A DNA stretch of 16,565 nucleotides from Flammula alnicola. Taxonomy: Eukaryota; Basidiomycota; Agaricomycetes; Agaricales; Strophariaceae. This document shows, one piece after another, positions 1 through 8,818 of the stretch. The first letter of the stretch is position 1; each line of letters begins with the position of its first letter. The stretch is from positions 1 to 16,565 of the forward strand of contig JADNRV010000708.1 of assembly GCA_015499995.1 (NCBI GenBank). The letters run 5' to 3'. Under the pieces are notes generated by a model. The model worked only from the letters and a program-made list of their open reading frames with translations, searched no databases and was not told where the DNA came from. The position numbers and the translations under genes are program-made.

Positions 1-247
1 GGGCATTTCGACAACAAATTTTTTGCAAAATTCGCTTCCTAGAAAGTGCAGTAAATCCAAATTCTGACCTTTTGTAGGAAAGCATTTTCCGAAAAGTGAT
101 GTTGCCGTTGTGCCAGGACGGAATTGAGGACGAAGATGGCCAAATCAATCGTGATGGCGGGCCTTGAATTTGGCCCGGGTCACGGCTCGTCACGCTGACA
201 TAAACATCACCAGAACGCTTGAAGTCTATCTTAAACGTGTTCCACAT
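1..247 (-). CDS. Open frame off the left edge, unknown product (5' part)
   Basis: Reading leftward from an ATG at 247-245, the minus strand stays open for 82 codons to the window edge. The first 25 residues (start MWNTFKIDFKRSGDVYV) look protein-like, and the frame diverges from the GH5-like gene with only 164 bp between the two ATGs, a common fungal arrangement. I do not recognise a family. The later part, from about residue 50, is basic and less protein-like, so an intron may start somewhere inside. It could be a chance frame; sequence to the left would decide. Confidence 0.3.
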   Translation of the reverse strand, partial: MWNTFKIDFKRSGDVYVSVTSRDPGQIQGPPSRLIWPSSSSIPSWHNGNITFRKMLSYKRSEFGFTALSRKRILQKICCRNA

Positions 248-411
248 GCTGGACCTCCTTCTAGTTTGATGACACACCTCGGCCCTTGTTGAGCTAAAAA
301 CGAGCATGCGAATAATCATGGAGATATCACCGACTGTTCATATATTATTGGCTCTGTCCGACTCGGCCGCCTTTGCGCCTTCTTTCCGCACTTGCCCTTC
401 AGCGCTCAGCC
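248..411. promoter_or_regulatory. Upstream region of GH5-like gene with TATA-like element
   Basis: This 164-bp stretch lies between the left-edge ORF and the GH5-like start. TATATTA at 341-347 is about 70 bp before the ATG at 412, a plausible TATA distance for a fungal gene. Two ATGs (305, 319) lie between 300 and 320 upstream of the chosen start; neither is in a frame that adds a sensible N-terminus. No other motif is certain. Confidence 0.3.
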
Positions 412-2736
412 ATGTACCTCGCTCCCCTGGTGCAGGTCGCTCTAAGTGCGTTGCTTGTGTCCGCAGTGTCCCCAACGCGGACCTTCAGCAAAAGGCAGAG
501 TACAGCGCCCTCCAATTTCGTTACGACGAAGAACGGCCAATTCTTCTTTAATGGAAGGCATGTTTTTTTTCGTTTTCCCCTCCATGATTTCAGTTCTTAT
601 CATCTCCGAAATTATAGCAACCTTGACTTCGTTGGAACAAACGCGTACTGGTTGCCTACTCTGAACTCCGAACAGGATATCGACAACACGTTGGCCAATA
701 TATCGGCTGCGGGGATCAAGGTAGTCAGGACATGGGCGTTTAACGGTGAGTAACTTGATTCTGGCAGAGGCCTCATGCAATAACCCTTTTGCCAGACGTC
801 GAGAGCATTCCAGAGAACGGTACTTGGTTCCAGTTGATAGCCAACGGCACCACATCTATCAATACTGGTCCCAATGGCTTGCAAAAGCTGGACACCGTTG
901 TTCGACTTGCAGAGAAGCACAAGCTTTTTGTGCTCCTCTCTCTCACAAATAATTGGAATCCCCAACCTCTGTTGGACAACACGACCGCCGGCGTCTCTAT
1001 TCAAGGGCGCGATGTTACACCCGGCACTAACAACACCCTTCCTCGAAACACGCTCAGTAACGACTATGGTCCGCATTTCATCATTCTGTCTGTCTGAATC
1101 AGGGTAACCTGAGGGTATTATGTCTACAGGCGGAATGGATGTCTATGTCCGTGAATTTGCAAAGGGCTCTCACATGCACGACCAATTTTACTTAAACCCC
1201 ACGATTCTATCCCATTTCACGAATTACACAACCCAAATTGTATCACGCTATGTTCAGAACACATCGGTGTTTGCATGGTATGTCACGCTTTCTACCTTCA
1301 TAACAACCTTAAAACCCACTGAACGCGCTTCGCCTATCAGGGAAATTGCTAATGATCCGCGGTATTTGTCACGAGCGTCTACCGCACAACAATTAATGCT
1401 GAAAGATGTCCTATAGATGCAATTCTTCACTACCAGCATCTACCATCTGCAATACAACAACTGTAACCCAATTCCACTCTACAATTGCCCAGCACATCGC
1501 TAGCATTGATCCTAATCATCTTGTTTCCTCCGGGTATGTACTCAAAATAACTCCCGGTTCCTTAATTAAAATTTTCCCTCAGTAATCAAGGCTTCTTCTG
1601 CGCGGATTGTCCAAAACTCTTCCCACGAGTTGTTCCTCCTCCGCAAACTTCGGCTACTCCCAACAACAGGCGTCGTGCTGCAAAGCCATTGACCAAGAAA
1701 CGAATCTTGGAAGAGCGTAAAGCAGCTCAGAAGAAGGCTAGGAAACTACAGCAACGAAGTGCATCGCCTGCAGCAGGAGGTATCCGCATTAGAGGACGAT
1801 GGATGTCAACTGGTATTTACTCTCGCGCTTATTTTTGGATAAATCCTAACTTATTCGGGCCCAGAAACAAAACGGCAGAACACTGAGGATCAGGGCGTGG
1901 GATCAGCTTTCGATGGATCCCAAGGTGTTGACAGCGAAGATATCATAAACATCCCACAAATCGGATTTGGGACATTCCAGCTTTTCCCTGACCAGAACTC
2001 TTACGGCGTCAACGACCCTACCATACCTGCCTTCAACAACACAGTGAACCAAGGCTTGGATTGGATTCGCAGACATGCAGAGATTGGAACCCTGTAACAA
2101 TTTTTTCGATCTCTTTCTGCAATGTGATCATTAACAACCTTCCTCTGCAGCTTTAACAAGCCTGTGACTCTGAACGGCTTTGGTCTCGTTACCCAATCAA
2201 ATGCTCCTGCCTTTGTGCCTTTCAATACGACCCAAGCACCATTTGGTCCTGATTCACGTAAGTTCTATGGCCTTTCATTAGTAACAAATGGTTCATCGTT
2301 TCACAGCTACCGCGCAAGCTCAGCAGCCTTTTGGTGTTACGGATCAGCAGCGAGATGACGCCTACTCTCAATGGCTCCAGGCTGGTTTGCAAAGCGGGTT
2401 GCAAGGCATGCTTCAATACCAGGCAGGCCTATCTGTGCCCTTGAATTTTTTTCGCTTTTTTAACTTGTGCATTTAGTGGTCGCAAGGCAATCTTACAACC
2501 GCAGTTGGTACCGATATTACCCCCACAGTCGTCGGGACAGGCACCAGTCCTGTGGTCACTGGAACTGGGCTCTCGCCCAACGATGGTTACTCTCTTCAAG
2601 GTGTAGGGTGCGTGGAATCCCCTGCTTCTTTTTTTTGACCTTCACCCTAACCACGGTATTGACCCATTACAGACAAGCCCAAGTCCAAGGCGTTATTCAG
2701 CAAGCTGCCCAAGCATTCGCACCTGATGCACGATGA
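412..2736 (+). CDS. Secreted GH5-type mannanase-like protein lacking both catalytic Glu
   Basis: Exons: 412-557, 618-745, 796-1068, 1130-1277, 1341-1361, 1417-1533, 1583-1812, 1865-2093, 2151-2257, 2307-2422, 2477-2607, 2673-2736; 1710 nt, 569 aa. The start gives a signal peptide (MYLAPLVQVALSALLVSAVS). The fold resembles fungal GH5 endo-beta-mannanases: FVGTNAYWL near the N-terminus, then VVRTWAFN, WEIANDPRC (residues 232-240), GNQGFFCADCP (278-288), GVDSEDIINIP, FGTFQLFPDQNSYG and NKPVTLNGFGLVTQ. Active GH5 enzymes use Glu in NEP (acid/base) and Glu just before FG (nucleophile). Here these are Asp237 and Gly440, so ordinary hydrolysis is doubtful. A Lys/Arg-rich segment sits at about residues 307-345. 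Several N-glycosylation sequons fit secretion. Introns 1 and 10 are GC-AG. The family call is from remembered motifs; whether the Glu losses are shared by a clade is unknown. Confidence 0.86.
558..617 (+). other. GC-AG intron 1 of the GH5-like gene
   Basis: The donor reads AAG|GCATGT and the acceptor ATTATAG|C. Removing it joins NGS to NLDFVGTNAYW, the spacing expected between the NG turn and the first GH5 strand. No GT donor gives an open joined frame here: GT at 562 is in the wrong phase for the acceptor at 617. The intron is 60 nt and stop-free, so retention would insert 20 residues in frame. Confidence 0.75.
1341..1361 (+). other. 21-nt microexon carrying the GH5 acid/base motif
   Basis: This exon supplies only the end of a Trp codon and EIANDP plus two bases of the following Arg. 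It lies between a 63-nt intron (donor GTATGT at 1278, acceptor CTATCAG) and a 55-nt intron (donor GTATTT, acceptor CTATAG). Both junctions keep the frame and produce WEIANDPRC, the canonical GH5 segment apart from Asp in place of Glu. Skipping this 21-nt exon would keep the frame but remove the motif. Confidence 0.75.
2423..2476 (+). other. Probable GC-AG intron 10 of the GH5-like gene
   Basis: The donor is CAG|GCAGGC and the acceptor CATTTAG|TGG, giving QYQ joined to WSQGN, the typical GH5 strand-8 Tyr-Gln-Trp context. A GT donor at 2435 (42-nt intron) is also in frame and would insert AGLS before the Trp. I prefer GC-AG because it restores the expected QYQW and a normal intron length, but the choice is less certain than for intron 1. 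Retention gives a stop. Confidence 0.55.
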
Positions 2737-3144
2737 TGAATCGAAGTAATGTGATTTTTACAGATGAAAGAGACGATATATCTTGTTTTACCAGTGTTTT
2801 GCTTCCTTCTTCGTTTTGATTTTTGCTATCACGAACACTTGATGGATCCCTAATGTTTTCTTTAATCGTTCTATACGCCTTCGGATACATCCTTAACCCC
2901 TTCAAATACATTTACAGACTTACTTATCATTGTACAATCAGACGTGAAATTTGGACGTGGTGACTTCGTACTCGAAAATGACAGCCTTCGTACTTTATAA
3001 TCCGTAGACCTTTGCTAGGAGAGGATACATACCTATCGATGAGTAGTACCTTGAACGTTCGAACGTCAGCAGCAAGTCAGCTTCACTGATTAGATTCACG
3101 GTGAGGCTATCTAGTATGTAGGGAAGAGTACACTACTAATTATA

Positions 3145-3174
3145 AGTACTCAGTAGTACTCAGTAAGTACTCAG
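3145..3174. repeat. AGTACTCAGT tandem repeat, three copies
   Basis: AGTACTCAGT occurs at 3145-3154 and 3155-3164, and AGTACTCAG again at 3166-3174 after one extra base. Each unit contains the palindrome AGTACT. It lies about 440 bp upstream of the RAD3 start. Confidence 0.85.
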
Positions 3175-3184
3175 CTGTGCACAG

Positions 3185-3208
3185 TGACACTGACACTGAC
3201 ACTGACAG
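3185..3208. repeat. TGACAC hexamer microsatellite
   Basis: Three perfect TGACAC units (3185-3202) are followed by a variant TGACAG (3203-3208). The array sits directly beside the AGTACTCAGT and AGTTACTAG repeats. Confidence 0.9.
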
Positions 3209-3225
3209 TACTACTTACTAATACT

Positions 3226-3246
3226 AGTTACTAGCAAGTTACTAGT
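3226..3246. repeat. AGTTACTAG direct repeat
   Basis: AGTTACTAG is present at 3226-3234 and 3237-3245 separated by two bases, with further CTAG-containing variants on either side. It appears to be part of the same locally duplicated stretch. Confidence 0.7.
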
Positions 3247-3313
3247 GTCTAGTGGTGTGTCAAGTCACGGTCACATGATAATCACGTTTATCGTGACGTG
3301 AAGTTGAAGCGCG

Positions 3314-3547
3314 TTGACAATTTCAATTTCCGACTCCTGCTGCGAATTCGACAAGGTCCATAGTAGCCACCGTCCACTCGTTCAACGTCCCCCGCACTTT
3401 GAACCTTTGAGGCTGCAAGAGGAAGAGTCAGCCCTCAGCCGTTCCTTGAATTCTAGCCAGCAAGCTGAGACCAATCTGGTTGCGAGATTGGAGCGAGAGT
3501 CCACATTGTAAGCAAGTGCTGCTTGAAGCGGCGAGGGAGAGTAAGTA
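3314..3547 (+). pseudogene. Broken helical ORF upstream of RAD3, unknown
   Basis: A frame without ATG runs from 3314 to a TAA at 3509-3511 and ends in charged, helix-forming sequence (LVARLERESTL). One base further on, the +1 frame continues the helix (KQVLLEAARESK, from 3510). A single-base insertion would explain this. Alternatively GTAAGC at 3508 is a donor with an acceptor at 3551-3553, and the spliced frame would end in TGA overlapping the RAD3 ATG (ATGA, 3608-3611). No start codon and no family are recognised; it may be a relic, an untranslated leader or chance. Confidence 0.25.
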
Positions 3548-3607
3548 TTGCAGGTACTTACTCAGTAACGTCCACTTGAATATATCACCTAGACTTTCGA
3601 ATCGACA

Positions 3608-6600
3608 ATGAAGTTTTTCATTGATAATTTACCCGTGGGTCCCATCCTTCTCTATGAACGCATTATGCTTACAGGAAGCAGATAATCTTTCCGTATGACC
3701 GCATCTATCCTGGTGAGGGTCGAAATTTACATTGAATACCAGCAGTCCTAAGGGCTACTGCTAGAACAATATGCGTATATGTGTGATCTCAAGAGAACTC
3801 TGGACGCAACAGTAAATCTCACTTTATTTCGAAACGTGTACCACACTAACTACTTCCCTAGGGTCATTGCGTCCTAGAAATGCCTTCTGGAACTGGAAAA
3901 ACTGTATCCCTATTGTCTTTAATTGTATCATATCAACAGGTAAGACTACCCCAGACTTTGACGGCCCATACCTGATAACAATTTCTGAAGTTCTTTCCAA
4001 CTCGGCGAAAATTAATATATTGCTCTCGTACCGTTCCTGAGATCGAGAAGGCTCTCACGGAATTAAAACGGCTAATGGATTATCGGATTCAATGTGCAGA
4101 GACAGAGGAACAAAGAGACAAAGAAAAGAACTTTATGGGCCTTGGTCTCACAAGTCGGAAGAATCTCTGCATCCACCCTGAGGTAATATGAGCACCTACC
4201 ACTCAGAATCGTTGCTAAAGCTTCCTGTAAGGTCGCCAAAGAGAAGAAAGGAAAAGTGGTTGATGCACGTTGTAGAGACTTAACGAATTCCGCCGTCTGC
4301 GAGAAAGGCCGAGCGGATCCAGGATCAGTGGAACTTTGTGATTGGCATGAGGTATTTTAGTTCAGCCGTAGAATATTCAAAATTGTTCATTGTCACAGAC
4401 CCTAGGCAAAATGGAGCCCGGACATCTTATACCACCCGGAATTTGGACTCTTGCCGATGTCTTGCAATACGGGCGCGATAAAGGAGTGTGTCCTTACTTC
4501 GCAGTCCGAAGGATGGTACTTCGTCTTCGCAGTGACCCACATCCAATACTAACTTCCGAGAAATAGATGCCTTTCGTCGACATTATCATATATTCTTTCC
4601 ATTACCTCCTAGATCCCAAAGTTGCTGAACAGGTCTCTAAAGAGATGTCAAAAGATGCCATTGTTGTATTTGACGAGGCTCATAATATCGGTACGTCACA
4701 TATTCAGCAAAGTCGAGCAACCTAATTAAAGTTCGGGGAAGACAATGTTTGCCTTGAATCTCTGAGTATCGATCTTACCCGGCCTATGATGGACGCGGCT
4801 GGACGCAGCGTCACCAAACTATCAGAGAAAATTGAAGAGTACGTTGACTGTTTATCTTAGTGAGGGGTTTAATCCTCATCTGATACAGAATTAAAACGAC
4901 CGACGTCACTAAACTGCAAGACGAGTATGCGAAACTCGTTGAAGGGTTGCAAGAATCTATCTCAGATCAGAACGACACTGATAGTTTCATGGGAAATCCA
5001 CGTATGTAATGTAATGCATCCTGCTGGGTCGGGTTATTGATAAGTAACATGTGCAGTGCTTCCTGATGACCTTCTGCACGAGGCAATTCCTGGGAATATC
5101 CGGAAGGCCGAACATTTTGTCGCGTTCTTGAAACGATTTGTCGAATATATAAAGGTTCGTCCCTTCTTGGAATCGGTATGCCATGATCTTGATACAACCA
5201 TGCAACTACAAAGACACGGATGCGTGTTCTCCACGTCGTGGCAGAGACTCCTCTATCTTTCCTGCAACATCTTAAAGATATCACTTACATCGAGCGAAGG
5301 CCTTTGCGGTGAGCTTCATATTTCCTGTGTGAATGATTTGCTGATGATTTCGAAAAGATTCTGTGCTGAGAGGCTGCAATCCCTAATTCGAACTTTGGAA
5401 TTAACACGCCTTGATGAATATGCTAGTCTTCAGAAAGTGGCAAGTTTTGCGACGTTGGTCGCGACCTATGAAAAAGGTTGGTTTTGTCTAATTCTAGCAG
5501 CCCATATTGCTGACAGATCGTCCATGCAGGATTCCTTCTTATCCTTGAGCCATTTGAAACGGACATTGCCACTGTCCCTAATCCCGTATTTCATTTTACG
5601 TCAGTATATTATTTTACAGAATCTCATTCATGACTTATACGTTCCTCCAGCTGCTTGGATCCATCTCTTGCCATCAAGCCAGTATTCGAGCGTTTCAGCA
5701 GCGTGGTTATCACTTCGGGAACAATTTCACCTTTGGATATGTACCCCAAGATGCTTCAGTTCACACCTGTCGTGCAAGAGACCTATCCCATGACATTGAC
5801 GAGAAATGCCTTCTTACCACTGGTTAGTATGACCCATCATTATATTCAACTTGCAATTGAGGTTCTCCATACAGGTCATTACTCGTGGCAGTGATCAAGT
5901 GGCAATCAGTTCACGATTTGAAGTCAGAAACGACCCAGCAGTTGTTCGCAATTTTGGGAGTATTCTCATCGAATACACTAAAATAGTGCCAGATGGAATT
6001 GCGGCTTTTTTCCCTAGTTATTTATATATGGAATCAATCGTAGCCGCATGGAATGACATGGTGCGTCTGTTAATCCATTTCTGTTCGCTGATGCTCATTC
6101 TCATCCTTTATTTCCGTAGGGAATTCTTAACGAAGTATGGAAACATAAACTCATCTTCGTCGAGACTCCGGATGCCAACGAGACCAGCATTGCCTTGGAG
6201 AATTATCGGAGGGTAAGTGTGTCGTTACTCACGCCTTACCTTCGGCTGACAATTCCTTGTCAGGCTTGCGATAATGGTCGTGGAGCCGTTCTCCTATCCG
6301 TCGCAAGAGGGAAGGTTTCTGAAGGCATTGATTTCGACCATAATTATGGACGTGCTGTCATCATGTTTGGGTTCGTCCTTCGGCGTCGAATATATTATCT
6401 TTGCTAACGAGCTGGCAGTGTTCCCTACCAATACACTGAAAGTCGTATCTTGAAGGCTCGCTTAGAACACCTTCGGGATGCATACCGTATCCGAGAGTCC
6501 GAGTTTCTAGGATTTGATGCGATGCGAAACGCGGCTCAATGTGTGGGTCGAGTGCTCCGAGGTAAGACCGACTGGGGTTTGATGATATTTGCGGACAAGG

Positions 6601-6952
6601 TGAGTCCGGCTCTCTCTTCACTCTAGGACGTCCCTCACGCTTGGGTCAGCGCTATGCTAGGGCGGACAAGAGGGCTAAGCTCCCTCGCTGGATTAACCAG
6701 TACATCACAGAAACGGCTTCCAATTTGTCAACGGATATGGCAATTACGCTCTCAAAGCTTTTTATGCGCACCATATCCCAAAATCCCAATGAAAACCAGA
6801 CCGGAATATCGTTGTGGACCCTTGAAGACATAGAAAAGGCCCAGGCGAAACAGAAGGAACTTGCATTAGATACAGAAAGACAGCGCGACGACGACTACGG
6901 AGACGGTGGTATCAGCGACAGCGCTTTGATGGACTTCGATTTGGATGTTTGA
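3608..6952 (+). CDS. RAD3: RAD3/XPD, TFIIH 5'-3' DNA helicase
   Basis: Exons: 3608-3634, 3682-3712, 3765-3811, 3862-3939, 3991-4182, 4232-4351, 4399-4515, 4567-4690, 4742-4838, 4889-5001, 5057-5154, 5214-5308, 5358-5476, 5530-5599, 5651-5822, 5875-6060, 6120-6212, 6264-6370, 6419-6599, 6650-6952; 2370 nt, 789 aa, against about 760-780 for human XPD and yeast Rad3. The N-terminus MKFFIDNLP is canonical. Walker A is SGTGKT with Lys48; DEAH is at 240-243; the 4Fe-4S ligands are Cys121, 139, 161 and 196; later motifs are SGTISPLD (465-472), [12 protein letters not shown] (606-617) and QCVGRVLRG (669-677). The acidic C-terminal tail ends DFDLDV. As known for the family, it is an ATP-dependent helicase of TFIIH that opens DNA in nucleotide excision repair and supports RNA polymerase II initiation in the nucleus. 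All key residues are intact, so it should be functional. Confidence 0.97.
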
Positions 6953-7484
6953 CGCAGAAAACGATAGTGAGAAATACAATCCTTTGGGAGGTGTCATCTC
7001 TGCAAACACAGGTTACATCTTCCAGGTACCTGCAGTAGCCAGGGTTAGACTTGCAAGAACTGTTGTGGGTCCATATACTGGCCTGGTGGGTGGTCCTTCT
7101 TTCCGGTTTGTCGTAGTACCGGCGGCATTCGGCACTGACACAGTTCGGGGGATGGTTAGCACTGATTTGGCACGTAGTAGAGCCGCAATCGATGACGCTC
7201 TCTCCGGTAAGCGTTAAGTGTCCACAGGCAATGGACTTCACAAATCGGAGTTGTCGATGACACATGTCTAATACAATTAGGTTATTTCCGTGTCATAGTT
7301 GCAAGAATGGTTTATTGTCCAGACTGACTTTTGTCGTCGGCGGAGGTAGGAGGAGGACCGTACTTGATCGTAAATCGTGCTTATTTTGAGTTCAATCGGG
7401 GAGCTCTGTAAAGTCTATCAGAGATCGTCGTCCCATAATGTAGCTGTGGACGCTCTTACCTTTTTCTAGAGCAGTAGTAGAGTT

Positions 7485-7703
7485 CTAGGAAATGGAGGCG
7501 TCGTTGAAGTTGAAGTACCACTGTTTGCCTAGGCAGTAGTCGAGCTCCTTATAAAGGGCCCTTCTGCTCGCAAAACCATATTTACGAGCCAATTCGGACT
7601 GGTTTGCATCTATACAAGAGGGGCACATCTGGCCCGCGATAATATATGGTTTCGATCCTGACAGTACAAGCAAGATATGCAAGGTTATGGCATAAGGCGC
7701 CAT
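7485..7703 (-). CDS. Possible small secreted protein, 72 aa
   Basis: An ATG at 7703-7701 opens a 72-codon frame to TAG at 7487-7485. The first 24 residues (MAPYAITLHILLVLSGSKPY onward to AGQ) look like a signal peptide or membrane anchor, followed by MCPSC, a helical stretch and one further Cys (DYCLGKQW). The leader before the ATG is pyrimidine-rich. No family is recognised and further exons are possible after 7485. The short length and lack of homology make this tentative. Confidence 0.28.
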   Translation of the reverse strand: MAPYAITLHILLVLSGSKPYIIAGQMCPSCIDANQSELARKYGFASRRALYKELDYCLGKQWYFNFNDASIS

Positions 7704-8533
7704 GATGGAACAAACACAAGAAGACATTGAAAAAGCAGAACAATCACATCCTAATCCAAGCGTGTAATGTCCATTTGGATAGGTACGTAAATGCCCATCG
7801 AGATTGGACAGGTGATGGCCCAATCGTGGATGATTTGCATTCTCTTAATGAATATGACATTCAACATTAAGACTGACCATACCCAGAACCACGGCCACGG
7901 ATATGTTATCAGCAGATTGCCTCCACCTAAATGCAGCTAAAGGTAACCGAAAGCTTGGAGAACATACAGCAGCCAGCAGATTTCATGACCTTCGCAGTTC
8001 GATGTGGATTATCTTCAGCATATTGTCTGCCCTGTTCTGGTGTAGATCAAGCTCGAAAGACTCCTTCTGAAACAGTGTAAGTTCAGCGTTCGCAGCTCGT
8101 AAGCGAGGACTTGTAACCCTCGTGGAATTAATCTCCATGCACGTAACCTGCACAGTAAAAGCATATTTAGAAGACAGGAATGGCTCAATATCTTTTCCGA
8201 ATTGATTTCTCAGGTACACAAGTTTTGGGCTCAATGAGCACAATCTGGCAGAGTGGTGCGGGTCTTGTGAGACAGTCGAACCGGAGTTATTGATTATAGT
8301 CCAGCTCTGAGTCTACCTATAAACCACTGTAAACCCAGCTGTCAGACATCGGAATTTCATGCATTAAGCCTGACAAACCAAGCACACAGCCAGCAATTTA
8401 ATCCAGTTGCCAACTGTTCGCATTGTTTTTAAACCGATTGTATCGCCTGATAGAAAGAGGAAGAGTCTGAAATCCCCGCCACAAAGACGGCGAATACGAA
8501 GACCGGACTTCTTCCAACAAAACCAACATGTCA

Positions 8534-8551
8534 GTGAGTGGGGTGAGTGGG
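8534..8551. repeat. GTGAGTGGG tandem doublet
   Basis: Two adjacent perfect 9-bp units, 8534-8542 and 8543-8551. Small and probably of no functional meaning. Confidence 0.8.
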
Positions 8552-8616
8552 GATGGACCGGAAAACGACAAAATCTACTCACCAAGAATAGATCATAGTT
8601 CGAAGATATACATAGA

Positions 8617-8634
8617 GATATTTTGCAAAATATC
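8617..8634. repeat. 18-bp perfect palindrome
   Basis: GATATTTTGCAAAATATC equals its own reverse complement. It is about 185 bp past the YME1 stop. The core half (AATATTTTGCA) recurs at about 8743-8753. It could be a protein-binding dyad or a transcript-end hairpin, though with no loop it is a poor hairpin. Confidence 0.8.
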
Positions 8635-8818
8635 CTGGCTATCGAAGTCTGTGCCCTCGGGTGTGGTTTGCGTGCTCGTCGGAGAACTGTATTGAGGACT
8701 CCATGAGCCTGTAAACATCCGAGAATATTCGAATCCCAAGAAAATATTTTGCAGCGGACCGAGAATAACAAGATTGAGATTCAACACAGGTCTCATGTGA
8801 ATAAGGAACTGTCTTCCA

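Larger units (their letters stand above)
2737..3607. other. Intergenic region between GH5-like gene and RAD3
   Basis: This 871-bp stretch holds the 3' end of the GH5-like transcript, a repeat-rich core (3145-3246) and the RAD3 promoter. TCACG-TTTAT-CGTGA (3282-3296) is a short inverted repeat overlapping a CRE-like TGACGT (3294-3299). The part from 2760 to 3120 is A/T-rich with no convincing ORF, RNA gene or mobile element. Confidence 0.6.
6953..8818. other. Convergent intergenic region, RAD3 to YME1
   Basis: Both flanking genes end here, so about 1.9 kb holds two 3' ends. I see no tRNA, transposon or conserved coding domain. Weak ORFs are a Cys-rich minus frame (7265-6912, overlapping the RAD3 end), a short secreted-like minus frame (7703-7485), a minus frame at 8243-7983 without ATG, and a minus ATG frame at 8796-8593 of 67 codons starting 22 bp past the YME1 stop. 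A GTGAGTGGG doublet (8534-8551) and an 18-bp palindrome (8617-8634) also lie here. Confidence 0.5.

Noticed and set aside
5056..5793. Long plus-strand ORF of 245 codons inside RAD3
   Set aside because: It starts in a RAD3 exon but then reads through introns and in the wrong frame; spliced RAD3 frames encode the conserved protein at the same place.
6945..7217. Plus-strand ORF of 90 codons starting in the last RAD3 codons
   Set aside because: The ATG overlaps the RAD3 end, no family is recognisable, and the opposite strand is equally open; probably 3' UTR.
8269..8345. Possible tRNA on the minus strand from a GGTTCGA-like box
   Set aside because: No pairing T-stem, A box or acceptor stem could be built around it.
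8407..8598. Basic plus-strand ORF
   Set aside because: No convincing start context, composition driven by A/G-rich sequence, no homology recognised.
8593..8796. Minus ATG frame of 67 codons just past YME1
   Set aside because: Starts 22 bp after the YME1 stop on the same strand, no recognised domain; a resemblance to fungal multi-span membrane proteins was considered but did not hold.
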